56,590 nt of DNA from Ectothiorhodospiraceae bacterium (GCA_007125455.1 SLDE01000019.1:1-56590), one strand, 5' to 3'; shown: positions 17,601-26,954, numbered from the stretch's first letter. Numbers and translations are program-made. Notes: a model not told the origin generated them from the sequence alone.

Positions 17601-20600
17601 GCCTGAACATGCACCGGCTCAGCGGCCACCACCTCAGCACCCGGCGACTCGGCCTCGGCCCAGTCGTCCTCGCCATCTTCGTCCAGCAGCTCGAATGTCC
17701 AGCTTGACTCATCCTGTTCTGGTGTCTGTTCGTCTTGCTGTAATCCTTCTTCTGCTGTGACCTCTACCTGCGCTGGCGGTGCCGCCTCCTCGGCTTCTTC
17801 CACGCCCGCCAGACCGTACTCCGGCCGCTGGTTGGCGATCTCCTCCAGGTGCTGAACCTCGTTGTAGACCGCTTCTGCGAGGTTCAAGGCTTGGCTCACA
17901 TCCGGCTGCGCCAGGCTGCGGTCGGCCAGATAACCCATCATCTCGCGGGTGTAGTCACGACAGACACTCAGTGCCTCAAGACCTTTCTCACTAACGGTTT
18001 CGTGGATCGCCTGCAGTGTCTTGCAATACTTCTCCAGCCAGGCACAGACATCCGCCACCGGCATAACACCGGCCATGCGTGAGCTTCCCTTGAGGGTATG
18101 CAGGGCGCGCACCAGCGGTTCACTGACCTTGTGGCTGCCACCAGAAAGATAGAGCGCGATAAACTCATCGAGCTGCGCCAAATGGCTTTCGCTCTCTTTG
18201 CTGTAGATATCCAGCAAGACGGGGTCCAAGTCGGGGATCTCGGCTTGCGCCTCGTCCTCTTCTTCCTCATTTGGCTCGACCTCGGCCAGCGGCTCCTCTG
18301 ACGCGATATCCAGTGGCTGCTCGGCAGCGGCGGGCCTGCCTGGTGCAGCAGGCGCACTGGCTTCAACCTTGATGCCGCCAGGCTGCGCGATCTCGGTGGC
18401 CATCTGGCGCAACATTTCGGCGTCGGCGTTCGGTGCGCCACCGCTGCGGAAGCCCTCAATCAGGGCAGGAATGACCTCACGGGCCTGTTCTAGCAGATCG
18501 AACAGGGTGGCGTTGGTCTTGAGGTTGCCATCGATCACCCGGTTGAGCATGTTCTCAAAAGCCCAGGCAAACTCGCCAATCTCCAATGCCCCGACCAGGC
18601 GACCGCTGCCCTTGAGGGTGTGGAAGCTGCGGCGCAGTGTCTTGAGGCTCTCGTCATCGCCACTGTTCGCACTCCACCTGGGCAGCATCTCACCGATGCT
18701 GGCCAATTCCTCCTCGGCCTCCTCGATGAAGATCTCCAGGATCTCTTCATCGACTTCGTCTACCGGTGTATTGAGAACTGGCGGGGTGGCCTCGCTTTGC
18801 GTTGCCGTGCTGCTTGTCTTATCCGCTTGAGGCTGGGCATCCCCCTCAAGCGCGCTCCCGGTCTCCGGCTCGGGCTCGGCTTCAGGCTCGGCCGCCGCTT
18901 CAGGCTCGGCCATTGCTTCAGGCTCGGCCATTGCTTCAGGCTCGGCCATCGCTTCAGGCTCGGCCATCGCTTCAGGCTCGGCCATTGCTTCGAGCTCGGC
19001 CGCGGCTTCAGGCTCAGCCATGGCTTCGAGCTCGGCCCCGGCTTCCGACGCGGCCTGCGCCTCGGGCACGGCCTCTAGCTCAGGCTGCGTGTCCGGTGCC
19101 GACAACAATTCAATATCGCGCGAGGAGTCATCATCCTGCTCCCCGACCATAACGCCAATATCTTCGCTATCGGCCAGTGCTTCCTCATCCAGTGGCTCAC
19201 TGGCGGTGAGCACTTCTGTGGCGGAGGTATCGACATCCTCCTCAACCTCGATCCCGCCCAATGCTGGGCTATCGTCTTCATCGACGTATTCCGCAGGCTC
19301 CTGCAACAAACCAATCGGGTAGCCCAATGAGGCCACCGCCTCTTCGGCCACATCCAGCACGGAACCCGGATGCACACGACTATGAATGAATGCCTCCAGG
19401 TAGTACTCAACACTCATTATCGCGTCGGCCAGGGAGTCAAGCTTCTCGGCTTCGGGTAGCTGCTCGCCGGTTATCAGCTCCTGCTCAATGAAACCACGGC
19501 ATGAGGTGAGCACCTGGGCGACGCGTTTATAGGAAAGCAGCGTCAGGCTGCCGATAATCATGTGCAGCAGCCCAGGCAGGGGCTCAAGGATGGCCCGTTC
19601 TTGGGGTTTATCAAGGAAGGCACTCACCCCCTCGCGGACGCGGATCAGATCTTCTTTGGCCTCGCGCATCACCTGACGTGTAACGCGCTGATGCTCTGCC
19701 TCGGCCTGAGGAGTACTTTCCGTGCCTGTGATCTGCTCCTCATGGGCATCGGCCAGAACCACCGGGGCACTGCTCCCCCAATCACTCAGGGCAGACTCCA
19801 CAGCCAGGATCGCACCGGCGATCCCCATTAGGGTGTTATCGGTGGGCTCTGCCGCACCATCGAGTAATTGCTGAACAACCTGCTGCTGTTCTAGCAAGGT
19901 CTGGCGTAGCGACTCTTCCTGCAGCAGGCCAAGGGTGTCAGCCATGCTGTTAAGGCTTTGCGCCATGGGTTCAAGTGAGGCCGAACTAGTGCGATCGCTG
20001 CGCACAAAGATGTCAAAGACATCCTTGATACGTGACAGCTCTTCCATGATGTCAGCCGACACCGTCGCCTTGAGCTCGGAGTTGACCCCGCCCAGCCCAA
20101 CCTCACCACCGGGCAGTTGGCGGTCAAGTTCAAAGGCGAGGCGCACCGTTGCGGCGCGCTTGCCAGCGGCGGCATTCACGGCCAGTTGATAGAGCATCTT
20201 TTGCAGTAAAGTGGCTAGCGCTTCGTCCTGTTCGACGGGCTCCCCAGAGTCCGCAACCCGTTTGAGCTGCTGCTCCAGCTTGCCCAACAGCAACTTGTTG
20301 TCGCGGCTCAGCTCGATACTCTTATCCTGCAGGCCCTCCACCAAGGCAGCACCCACCCAGAGCAGGCGTCGCCAAACCGCCTGCTCAGCACAGGCATAAA
20401 GGCGTTCGAGCAACTTGGCAAGCATCGCCAGGCTGCTGTCTACTTCCTTATCTCTGAGCAGCTTGGCCAGGCTGGTTTGGTAAAAACGGTGGAGCTTGAG
20501 CGCCGCTTGCTGCGCCGTCGCCGAAGGACGCGGTCCGGCGGCATGGGGCGGGGTTACATGAAGATTGGGGCGAAAGAAGCTTGCGCCATCAAGCGCTTGT

Positions 20601-20995
20601 TCACCGCGCAGTTGACGCATCTCATTAAGCAGGGGCACCAGGACCGCCGGATTATCCCCCTTGCCCTCAAGCAGGCTTTCCAGGTAGTCCGGTAACTGCA
20701 GGATGGCGCGCATCAGCAATTCGTGCCCAGCCTCAGCATCACTGAGGCTGTCACCAAGCATCGCGGCGGCAAACTGCTCCATTTCACCGGCAAACATGGC
20801 CGCGCCGGTCAACTCAACGACCTGCAGCGTACCGTTTACCTGATGGATGTAGTCAATACACGCCTTCAGCGTATCCTGCTGTTCGGTATCCTCGACATAG
20901 CTCTCCAGCGCAATACGCGCCTGCTTAAGGGTTTCATCGATCTCACCCTTGACCCATGCGAGGGTACTGATATCAAACTGTTCGGCCATCTGCAT
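14651..20995 (-). CDS. chpA: Hybrid chemotaxis-type histidine kinase ChpA for type IV pili
   Basis: A 2114-residue multidomain kinase from the ATG at 20995, which has AAGG seven bases upstream; an in-frame extension to 21037 is less likely. An N-terminal FimL/Hpt-like region carries a His near residue 50. Three clear Hpt domains with HTLKG have their histidines near 792, 966 and 1190. Then come a CheA dimerisation helix pair near 1515, a HATPase with an N box near 1700, a CheW-like domain, and a receiver domain with phospho-acceptor Asp in DIEMPRMDG near 2042. Long acidic linkers join the Hpt domains, one with an 18-bp tandem repeat. It should phosphorylate PilG and PilH to control pilus extension and retraction. 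Confidence 0.95.
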   Translation of the reverse strand: MQMAEQFDISTLAWVKGEIDETLKQARIALESYVEDTEQQDTLKACIDYIHQVNGTLQVVELTGAAMFAGEMEQFAAAMLGDSLSDAEAGHELLMRAILQLPDYLESLLEGKGDNPAVLVPLLNEMRQLRGEQALDGASFFRPNLHVTPPHAAGPRPSATAQQAALKLHRFYQTSLAKLLRDKEVDSSLAMLAKLLERLYACAEQAVWRRLLWVGAALVEGLQDKSIELSRDNKLLLGKLEQQLKRVADSGEPVEQDEALATLLQKMLYQLAVNAAAGKRAATVRLAFELDRQLPGGEVGLGGVNSELKATVSADIMEELSRIKDVFDIFVRSDRTSSASLEPMAQSLNSMADTLGLLQEESLRQTLLEQQQVVQQLLDGAAEPTDNTLMGIAGAILAVESALSDWGSSAPVVLADAHEEQITGTESTPQAEAEHQRVTRQVMREAKEDLIRVREGVSAFLDKPQERAILEPLPGLLHMIIGSLTLLSYKRVAQVLTSCRGFIEQELITGEQLPEAEKLDSLADAIMSVEYYLEAFIHSRVHPGSVLDVAEEAVASLGYPIGLLQEPAEYVDEDDSPALGGIEVEEDVDTSATEVLTASEPLDEEALADSEDIGVMVGEQDDDSSRDIELLSAPDTQPELEAVPEAQAASEAGAELEAMAEPEAAAELEAMAEPEAMAEPEAMAEPEAMAEPEAMAEPEAAAEPEAEPEPETGSALEGDAQPQADKTSSTATQSEATPPVLNTPVDEVDEEILEIFIEEAEEELASIGEMLPRWSANSGDDESLKTLRRSFHTLKGSGRLVGALEIGEFAWAFENMLNRVIDGNLKTNATLFDLLEQAREVIPALIEGFRSGGAPNADAEMLRQMATEIAQPGGIKVEASAPAAPGRPAAAEQPLDIASEEPLAEVEPNEEEEDEAQAEIPDLDPVLLDIYSKESESHLAQLDEFIALYLSGGSHKVSEPLVRALHTLKGSSRMAGVMPVADVCAWLEKYCKTLQAIHETVSEKGLEALSVCRDYTREMMGYLADRSLAQPDVSQALNLAEAVYNEVQHLEEIANQRPEYGLAGVEEAEEAAPPAQVEVTAEEGLQQDEQTPEQDESSWTFELLDEDGEDDWAEAESPGAEVVAAEPVHVQAPEAPATDGLMLDDDYDEDLLEIFLEEGVEILDASEETLQAWVNNPGDQSLVHALQRQLHTLKGGARMAEIKPIGDLSHSLETTFEAVNDGLIERSTRMMDLLQLAHDRLVVMLEQVRNRQPMTTGDDLIRQIDALASGEELMAADSQPPAVESESATAQEAAVSDSNPVDDAMAFFADEVKPPSEPQTAAAVEQQVPTSSLSSAVDDLQYALSNWQLDADDQGLFDTLLSAGEALLAACEQQQQAELVDIAAVLQTLIAAIGDGYVPVSSKANDLISLALERMRLIIGQVANQEEKANGQFVIADIQDLIQMSKAQQGLVPAAPPEDETAPTQEPVDDKAAAAADAQAKPEEKAPATTAKPSEKLDQAANKRHAPRIQHEMVRVRADLLDELVNHAGEVSIYRSRVEQQIATFRSNIGEMDQTIARLREQVRKFDIENEAQIESSREEAQKAGYEDFDPLEFDRFTNMQQLSRSMMESLSDLLSIEDMLTGLTRETETLLLQQSRVNSELQESLTHTRMVPLVENAPRLRRVVRQTAAELGKRASLDFDGVEVELDRNVVERLMAPLEHMLRNSLAHGIEDRQTRAQAGKDEEGHIRIALSREGSEIVVRVSDDGAGIHIDAVRKKAIERGLMKPNAKLSDRDIARFILQSGFSTADSLSQISGRGVGMDVVGSEIKQLGGVLDIDSTPGKGTTFTIRLPLTLSVSRALLVQVAEDSYAIPLMGIRSIERISGTELENLLASENPTYQWLGDDYQLMHLTHVLGMGQGVIHSESGKQALLLASSGEQRIALAVDSLLGSREVVVKSLGPLLSQLNDLAGATILADGSVAPILDMPSLIRRGLAAQEGPEQLLDGGAAEEREPVVMVVDDSITVRKVTERLLTRHNLSCVTAKDGVDALTLLEEVVPDVMLLDIEMPRMDGFELATHMRNSDKYKDVPIIMITSRTGDKHRQRAMDIGVNAYMGKPYTEVDLMENIEQLIGKH
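18881..19042. repeat. 18-bp tandem repeat inside chpA
   Basis: Nine consecutive 18-base units of the form TTCAGGCTCGGCCATTGC, each encoding Glu-Pro-Glu-Ala-Met-Ala or a close variant on the minus strand. The central five are nearly identical and the outer ones have diverged. The unit is a multiple of three, so copy-number change would lengthen or shorten the acidic linker between the N-terminal region and the first clear HTLKG Hpt domain without breaking the frame. Confidence 0.9.
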
Positions 20996-21092
20996 AAATG
21001 TGCCTTCTACTCCTTCACCTGCCAGTATCTGTCCCACATGGCGGCATTGACCTCCCGGTGAGACATTGCACTATTCCATTCCCTTCGCAGTC

Positions 21093-23186
21093 TTACCCTG
21101 GCAGCTTGAAGCCGGATACCGAGCGTTTCAGGTCGCTGGCCAGCCCAGCCAGGTTACCGATGGAGGATGCCGTTTGACTGGTACCCTCCGAGGTCTGAGT
21201 GGTGATCTCCTGGATGATGTTCATGGTGTCGGAGATATTTGCTGCCGCACCGGCCTGTTGGCGGGTGGCGTTGGTAATGCTCTGTACCAATTCAGCCAGG
21301 TTGGCCGCCACGTGCTCGATCTCACCCAGTGCAGAACCGGCATCCTCGGCCAGACGTGCCCCGGCGACTACCCCGGAGGTACTCTGCTCCATCGAGATGA
21401 CCGCCTCGTTGGTATCTGTCTGGATGGTCTTTACCAGGGCTTCGATCTGCTTGGTCGCGTCGGAGGAGCGTTCCGCCAGGCGGGTCACCTCATCCGCAAC
21501 CACCGCGAAGCCGCGCCCGGCCTCACCGGCCATGGCCGCCTGGATCGCCGCGTTCAATGCCAGGATGTTGGTCTGCTCGGCGATGTCGTTAATCAGCTCG
21601 ACGATATCCCCGATCTCCTGGGAGCTCTCACCCAGACGTTTAATACGCTTCGAGGTCTCCTGGATCTGCTCGCGGATGCTATCCATCCCGCGGATGGTGT
21701 TCTGTACCGCCTCGGCACCCTTCTTGGCGATCTGTACCGAGCGCTCGGACTCTTCGGCCAACTGGTCTGCGTTGCGTGATACCCCTTCGATGGAGGCCGC
21801 CATCTCGTTAACCGCCGCACTCGCCGAGGCGATCTGTTGGGCCTGATGTTCACTCGCCTCGGCCAGGTGGGTCGCCGTGGCCTGGGTGGTCTCTGCCGCG
21901 TTGGTTACCTGGGTAGCGGTTTCGTTGATCGCGGTAACCAGGCTACGCAGCGCCTCAATGGTATAGTTCATCGAGTCGGCGATCGCCCCGGTGATGTCCT
22001 CGGTAACTGTCGCGTTTACGGTCAAGTCACCGTCAGCCAGGTCACCCATTTCATCGAGCAGGCGCATGATCGCCTGCTGGCTGCGGCGATTCTGCTCCTC
22101 GGTGCGCTCACGCAGTGCCTCAGTAGCACGCAGTCGGGCATCGCCATCCTTGCGCAGGCGCCAGCCCAGCAAGAGCAGCAGGAATACCGCCAACAGGGCG
22201 AAGAGATTACCCAGCATCGCGGTGACCACACGGGAATCGACCTCCTGTTGATAGGCCACTTCCAGCTCGTTGAGGTTTTCCAGCAGGGTATCGGAGTCGT
22301 TCAGGATATTTTGTACCGCCTCAGAGACCAGGAACATCTCTGGGCTGCGCTCAAGGATCCCGCCCACCTGGCGGCCGAGCATATCGAACAGCTCGCTCAC
22401 ATCCTCCAGCTTCTCGACAATCTCACGGTCGGTAACCCGACGGATATCCATCGCCCGGTCACCTTCCATCAGGCCGTTGAGTACCCGCCCATACAGCGCG
22501 GCATCACGACCAAAGCGGTCGGCGGCGGTTACCGCCCCTTCGCCGCCTTCGAGCACGCGGTTAACATTATTGATAATCCGCTGACTGAGCATCAACTGAC
22601 GGCTGGCGATATAGACCTGATCGGCACTGCCCCCCTTTTGTGCCATCAAGGTGGCCACCTCATCGGTGAGGGCCAGCAATTGAGCGGAATTCTCGTTGAT
22701 CATGCGCACGATCTCGCGCAGCGCGATAACCACTGAGCGTGCCTCAATGATCACCTGGGTATCCTGGTTATAGCGGCGCCACTGGCGGCTGGTCTCATTC
22801 AGTGTGCGCAGTACTTCATCGGAGCTTGCGGCGGGCATGCCGGTCTCGGGGTCACCCGCCTGCAAGAGCTGAAGATTATGGGCAAACTCATCGCGGTAGC
22901 GGCGCAGTTGGTCGAAGGTGGCCGGGGAGCCCTGGCTCGCCTGGCCCGCATACTTGGAGATCTGCTGGGAAAGGACTCGCTGCTCCCCCACCAGGCCGAG
23001 ATATTGCGCGTCGTTGTTATTCTGGATAGCTACGATGGTATAGACAATCGCCATCGCCAAGAGGGCACTTAGCAGCAATACAACATAGATGGCCAAGCCC
23101 TTGCTGGCAGCTTCGCCCCCGGCTGCCCCACCTTTACTGCCGCCCTTACCCTTTGCTCGTATTTTTGACATCAACGGCAACTTCAT
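21093..23186 (-). CDS. pilJ: Methyl-accepting receptor PilJ of the type IV pilus system
   Basis: A 697-residue receptor with a basic cytoplasmic start, a first membrane helix at about 31-53, a periplasmic PilJ-type helical domain, a second helix at about 323-343, a HAMP-like region, and a signalling domain with the hairpin tip AEQTNILALNAAIQAAMAGE. The AIQAAM variant is as in PilJ proteins. GGGAG lies nine bases before the ATG. In P. aeruginosa PilJ senses the pilus itself and surface contact. Here pilJ is followed directly by chpA, with no pilK methyltransferase between. Confidence 0.95.
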   Translation of the reverse strand: MKLPLMSKIRAKGKGGSKGGAAGGEAASKGLAIYVVLLLSALLAMAIVYTIVAIQNNNDAQYLGLVGEQRVLSQQISKYAGQASQGSPATFDQLRRYRDEFAHNLQLLQAGDPETGMPAASSDEVLRTLNETSRQWRRYNQDTQVIIEARSVVIALREIVRMINENSAQLLALTDEVATLMAQKGGSADQVYIASRQLMLSQRIINNVNRVLEGGEGAVTAADRFGRDAALYGRVLNGLMEGDRAMDIRRVTDREIVEKLEDVSELFDMLGRQVGGILERSPEMFLVSEAVQNILNDSDTLLENLNELEVAYQQEVDSRVVTAMLGNLFALLAVFLLLLLGWRLRKDGDARLRATEALRERTEEQNRRSQQAIMRLLDEMGDLADGDLTVNATVTEDITGAIADSMNYTIEALRSLVTAINETATQVTNAAETTQATATHLAEASEHQAQQIASASAAVNEMAASIEGVSRNADQLAEESERSVQIAKKGAEAVQNTIRGMDSIREQIQETSKRIKRLGESSQEIGDIVELINDIAEQTNILALNAAIQAAMAGEAGRGFAVVADEVTRLAERSSDATKQIEALVKTIQTDTNEAVISMEQSTSGVVAGARLAEDAGSALGEIEHVAANLAELVQSITNATRQQAGAAANISDTMNIIQEITTQTSEGTSQTASSIGNLAGLASDLKRSVSGFKLPG

Positions 23187-23269
23187 CTCATTTTGCTCCC
23201 AAAGCGTTTCCGTGAATTCCTGAATTATTGTTTGCGCCCTTTGGCGGTCGCATACCTAATCGCCCCAGC

Positions 23270-23812
23270 CTAGGCGGCGGCGGCCATAAACTCCGGCATC
23301 TCCGACAGGCGGTGGATATCCAAAACTCCCCAGCTGTCGCCCCCTTGGCGGTAGATGCCACTGGCATATTTTTGCATCGTCGACGGCAACCGCTCGACGC
23401 TCTCACTCAACTCTTCCTCCAGGAAGTGGCGCATGCCCAGCACCTCGTCGACCACCAAGCCGGCATGCACCCCGCGGTGCTGAAGCACCAGTACACGCGA
23501 GCGCCGGGTCATGCGTGATGTCTCATCGAGCACCAGACCACTCAGATCGAGGATCGGCAGCAGATTCCCGCGCACATTGGCCACCCCCTTAACCCAAGGT
23601 TTGACCCCAGGCAGACGACTCAGGCTGACGTGGGTAAGGATCTCCTTAACCTGGCTCATTTCGGCCACAAGTTGGTACTCGCCCAGACGGAAGCCGACAC
23701 CATCCCAAGTGACCTTAACCTCCAACTGCTGAGGCAGCGGTTGGGCGTGCATACGGCTACGCCGATCCAATTCCTGTAACAGCTGCAGCGGGCTGGCCGG
23801 TAGTTGTGTCAC
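23270..23812 (-). CDS. pilI: CheW-like adaptor PilI
   Basis: A 180-residue protein with one CheW domain (VGFRLGEYQLVAEM, GVANVRGNLLPILDLS, GLVVDEVLGM) that couples PilJ to ChpA. The start is a GTG with GGGAG about twelve bases upstream. It lies between pilH and pilJ, the order known in Pseudomonas. Confidence 0.92.
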   Translation of the reverse strand: MTQLPASPLQLLQELDRRSRMHAQPLPQQLEVKVTWDGVGFRLGEYQLVAEMSQVKEILTHVSLSRLPGVKPWVKGVANVRGNLLPILDLSGLVLDETSRMTRRSRVLVLQHRGVHAGLVVDEVLGMRHFLEEELSESVERLPSTMQKYASGIYRQGGDSWGVLDIHRLSEMPEFMAAAA

Positions 23813-23830
23813 GCGCGTAGACTCCCTGGG

Positions 23831-24196
23831 TTAACCGGCGATCAGTGCGTTGACCTTATCCACCAGCATGCTTTCTTCTACCGGCTTGGTCAGATAATCC
23901 TTGGCACCCTGACGCAGACCCCACACCCGATCAGTCTCCTGATCCTTGGTGGTAACAATGATGATAGGGATATGGGATGTTTCATCATCCCGGGACAACT
24001 GACGGGTTGCCTGGAAACCGTTCATACCGGGCATTACCACATCCATCAGGATGAGTTCGGGCTTTTCCGCCTTGGCCTTGGCGACACCTTCCTCACCATT
24101 GCTGGCGGTAATGACGCTATGGCCCAGCTTTTCAAGAATGGTTGACAGTACATGGATCTCTGTTGGGGAATCATCCACGATCAAGATCTGCGCCAT
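23831..24196 (-). CDS. pilH: Response regulator PilH
   Basis: A 121-residue stand-alone receiver domain: acidic pair in ILIVDDS, phospho-acceptor Asp in LILMDVVMPGMNG, Thr in IIIVTTKD and Lys in YLTKPV. No output domain. In the known system PilH acts on the retraction side or as a phosphate sink. AGGAG lies before the ATG. pilG is 75 bases upstream and pilI 18 bases downstream. Confidence 0.94.
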   Translation of the reverse strand: MAQILIVDDSPTEIHVLSTILEKLGHSVITASNGEEGVAKAKAEKPELILMDVVMPGMNGFQATRQLSRDDETSHIPIIIVTTKDQETDRVWGLRQGAKDYLTKPVEESMLVDKVNALIAG

Positions 24197-24271
24197 ACAT
24201 ATACTCCTACAAAAGACAAGATTCTATTCAACGGGCCGTGGCCTTAGCTGCTTTGGGCCAGGGCGAAATAT

Positions 24272-24676
24272 TTAAGATGCATTTTTCAAGGCATGTTGCT
24301 CAATCGCGCCGAGCAACTCCTCTTTGGTAAAGGGTTTGGTCAGATACTGCTCGGAACCAACGATACGACCTCGCGCACGATCGAACAGGCCGTCTTTGCT
24401 GGAGAGCATAATGACCGGGGTATTTTTGAACTTCTGGTTATGCTTGATGAGGGCACAGGTCTGGTAGCCGTCCAGCCTGGGCATCATGATATCTACGAAG
24501 ATGATTTGCGGATTATGGTCGGCGATCTTAGAAAGTGCCTCGAACCCATCGTTGGCAGTGATCACCTCACAGCCTTCCTTCTTCAGCAAGGTTTCAGCGG
24601 TGCGCCGAATCGTCTTACTGTCGTCAATCACCATGACTTTTAGGCCCTGCATGCCTGCTGCCGCTTCGCTAGTCAC
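24272..24676 (-). CDS. pilG: Response regulator PilG
   Basis: A 134-residue receiver-only protein with VMVIDDSKTIRRTAE, phospho-acceptor in IIFVDIMMPRLDG and YLTKPFTKEEL. In the known system PilG promotes pilus extension and adenylate cyclase output. The start is a GTG with GGGGGAAG upstream; an ATG eight codons in is possible. It is the first gene of the pil-chp operon and is divergent from gshB. Confidence 0.94.
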   Translation of the reverse strand: MTSEAAAGMQGLKVMVIDDSKTIRRTAETLLKKEGCEVITANDGFEALSKIADHNPQIIFVDIMMPRLDGYQTCALIKHNQKFKNTPVIMLSSKDGLFDRARGRIVGSEQYLTKPFTKEELLGAIEQHALKNAS

Positions 24677-24994
24677 GCTTCCCCCGACTCCGTAATATTG
24701 CTGTTCTTGACCATGACACCCGGGCGCAGTGCTACTGCCCTTTCCCGCCCTGTGCCGAGATTATTGCTACCATCCTGCCTTGCCACTGGCAGAATGGCAA
24801 TATGTTTGCACACCACGAATACGCTGTGGCGCGACACCATCGCTGGCAACTATTTACCATATTCTTTAAATTCAATCCATAACCCGATGGTATTTATGTG
24901 AATTCTCACGACATAAACCCGCAATGAGTCCTCGATTGCAATCCCGGCCTCTTCATCGCAGAATTCACCTATTACCAATCACATAGGTAGAGCT
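24677..24994. other. Divergent pilG/gshB intergenic region
   Basis: About 320 bases with no gene I can support. AT-richer than its surroundings toward gshB, it must hold the promoters of the pil-chp operon and of gshB. TTTAAATTC and similar AT tracts are visible near 24865, but I cannot pick a convincing promoter pair. Confidence 0.5.
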
Positions 24995-25948
24995 ATGAGC
25001 GTATCCCTTGGCGTGATCATGGATCCCATCCAGTCCATTCACTACCACAAGGACAGTACCCTGGCGATGCTGCTGGCGGCGCAACAACGGGGGTGGACGC
25101 TCTGGTACATGGAAATGAGCGACCTCTCTCTCCATGATGGCGAGCCCCTGGCGCGCATGCGCCCGCTGCAGGTCTATGCCGATCCCGAGCACTGGTTTAG
25201 CCTGGGTGAGGCCGAGCAACGGCCACTGTATCATCTCGATACCCTGCTGATGCGCAAAGACCCGCCTTTTGACATGGAATTCATCTACGCCACCTACATG
25301 CTCGAACTGGCACAGCAGCGTGGTACCTTGGTGGTCAACCGCCCCGCCAGCTTGCGCGACGCCAATGAAAAGGTCTTCACTAGCCACTTTCCCCAATGCG
25401 CCCCGCCCACCCTGGTCACCCGTTGCAGCAACGAGATCCGCCAGTTTATCGCACAGCACCACCAGATAATTCTCAAACCCCTGGAGGGAATGGGGGGGGC
25501 CTCGATCTTCAAGCTCGAACAGGGCGACCCCAACACCAGCGTGATCATCGAGACCCTCACCGACCACGGTCGCCGCTATGCCATGGCACAGCGCTTTGTG
25601 CCCGAGATCAGCGCCGGGGACAAGCGTATCCTGCTGATCGACGGCGAGCCCGTCCCATACGCGCTGGCCAGGATCCCCGCGCAGGGCGAGCTGCGCGGCA
25701 ACCTGGCGGCGGGTGGACGTGGGCAGGGAGTCCCCCTCAGCGAGCGAGACTACTGGATCTGCCACGAACTGGCACCCAAATTACGCGAAAAGGGGCTGAT
25801 ATTCGTCGGCATCGACGTGATCGGCGATTACCTTACCGAGATCAACGTCACCAGCCCCACCTGCATACGCGAGCTGGACAAACAGTACGGACTGGATATC
25901 GGTGGCCAGCTGATCGAGGCGATTGCCCGGCACCTGGATAAGCCATGA
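24995..25948 (+). CDS. gshB: Glutathione synthetase
   Basis: ATP-grasp ligase joining gamma-glutamylcysteine and glycine. The 317-residue product starts MSVSLGVIMDPI, has the LKPLEGMGGASIF glycine-rich ATP loop, RGNLAAGGRGQ and the metal-binding EINVTSPTC near the C-terminus. Length is normal. It precedes tonB, as in Pseudomonas, and is transcribed away from pilG. Confidence 0.96.
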   Translation: MSVSLGVIMDPIQSIHYHKDSTLAMLLAAQQRGWTLWYMEMSDLSLHDGEPLARMRPLQVYADPEHWFSLGEAEQRPLYHLDTLLMRKDPPFDMEFIYATYMLELAQQRGTLVVNRPASLRDANEKVFTSHFPQCAPPTLVTRCSNEIRQFIAQHHQIILKPLEGMGGASIFKLEQGDPNTSVIIETLTDHGRRYAMAQRFVPEISAGDKRILLIDGEPVPYALARIPAQGELRGNLAAGGRGQGVPLSERDYWICHELAPKLREKGLIFVGIDVIGDYLTEINVTSPTCIRELDKQYGLDIGGQLIEAIARHLDKP

Positions 25949-26066
25949 AGCCGCTTGCCAACATGACACAGCCCATCCCCCCGCGGCGCGGCGCTTGCCG
26001 AGCGCAACCCAGACCCCAGGGCATAGGGTATAATCCCCCGATACCGCCATACGGACAACCTGAGTA

Positions 26067-26954
26067 GTGACCACGATCGCCTCACCACAACGCGTCTCCG
26101 ATGCTGATCGCCTCGGCCTGACCCTGTTCATCGCCATTGCCCTGCACCTGCTGGTGATCCTGGGTATTGGCTTCGAGATGGACCTGTTCAGCCCACGCGA
26201 ACTGCCCGACTCCATGGAGATCATCCTGGTGCACAGCAAGAGTGAAGAGGAGCCGGATGATGCCGACTACCTCGCCCAGGTCAGCCAGCGCGGTGGCGGT
26301 CAGGTGGAGGAGCAACTGCGCCCCTCCAGCCCCGAAATGGCATTGCAGCAACGAGACCAACAGGGTGATGCCCCCGAGGAACGCCCCCTCAGCGCCCCCC
26401 CTCCCGTCCCGGCACAACCCGAGCGCGAGGTGATGACCACCGAGCTGGAGCAGACACAACGTATCGAGCAGGCCGAGCCTGAGACCCAGCAGCCGGACCA
26501 GCCAGCCCCCACCGCCGCCGAATTGATGCAGCGCAGTCGCGAGATCGCCCGTCTCGCCGCCGAGATCCGCCAGCGCCAGCAGGCCTACGCGCAAATGCCA
26601 CGCGAGCGCACCATCTCGGCCAACACCCGCGAGTCGATCTACGCCACCTACCAGGACGCCTGGCGCCAGAAGGTAGAGCGCATCGGCAACCTCAACTACC
26701 CTGATGATGCACGGCGCCAGAATCTCAGCGGCGCGTTGTTGCTGCTGGTTTCGATTCGTCCCGATGGCAGCCTGGCCAATGTCGAAGTGCTGCGCTCCTC
26801 CGGCCACAATGCACTGGATGAGGGTGCCAAGCGTATCGTCGAGATGGCCGCCCCCTACGCCCCCTTCTCAGCGGAAATGCGCGAGGAGATCGATATCCTG
26901 CATATCACCCGCGTCTGGCAGTTCACCTCCGGGGACCGTCTGGCCACCCACTGA
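26067..26954 (+). CDS. TonB-like energy transducer (TonB3 position)
   Basis: A 295-residue protein with one membrane anchor at about residues 17-36, a long charged Glu/Gln/Pro-rich periplasmic spacer, and a C-terminal TonB domain (LLLLVSIRPDGSLANVEVLRSSG ... ITRVWQF, with the sequence in between typical). The start is a GTG with little ribosome site. No exbB/exbD is adjacent. The place between gshB and yqgE is that of tonB3 in P. aeruginosa, a gene reported to be needed for normal twitching, which would suit the nearby pil genes. That functional link is inference from position. Confidence 0.82.
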   Translation: MTTIASPQRVSDADRLGLTLFIAIALHLLVILGIGFEMDLFSPRELPDSMEIILVHSKSEEEPDDADYLAQVSQRGGGQVEEQLRPSSPEMALQQRDQQGDAPEERPLSAPPPVPAQPEREVMTTELEQTQRIEQAEPETQQPDQPAPTAAELMQRSREIARLAAEIRQRQQAYAQMPRERTISANTRESIYATYQDAWRQKVERIGNLNYPDDARRQNLSGALLLLVSIRPDGSLANVEVLRSSGHNALDEGAKRIVEMAAPYAPFSAEMREEIDILHITRVWQFTSGDRLATH

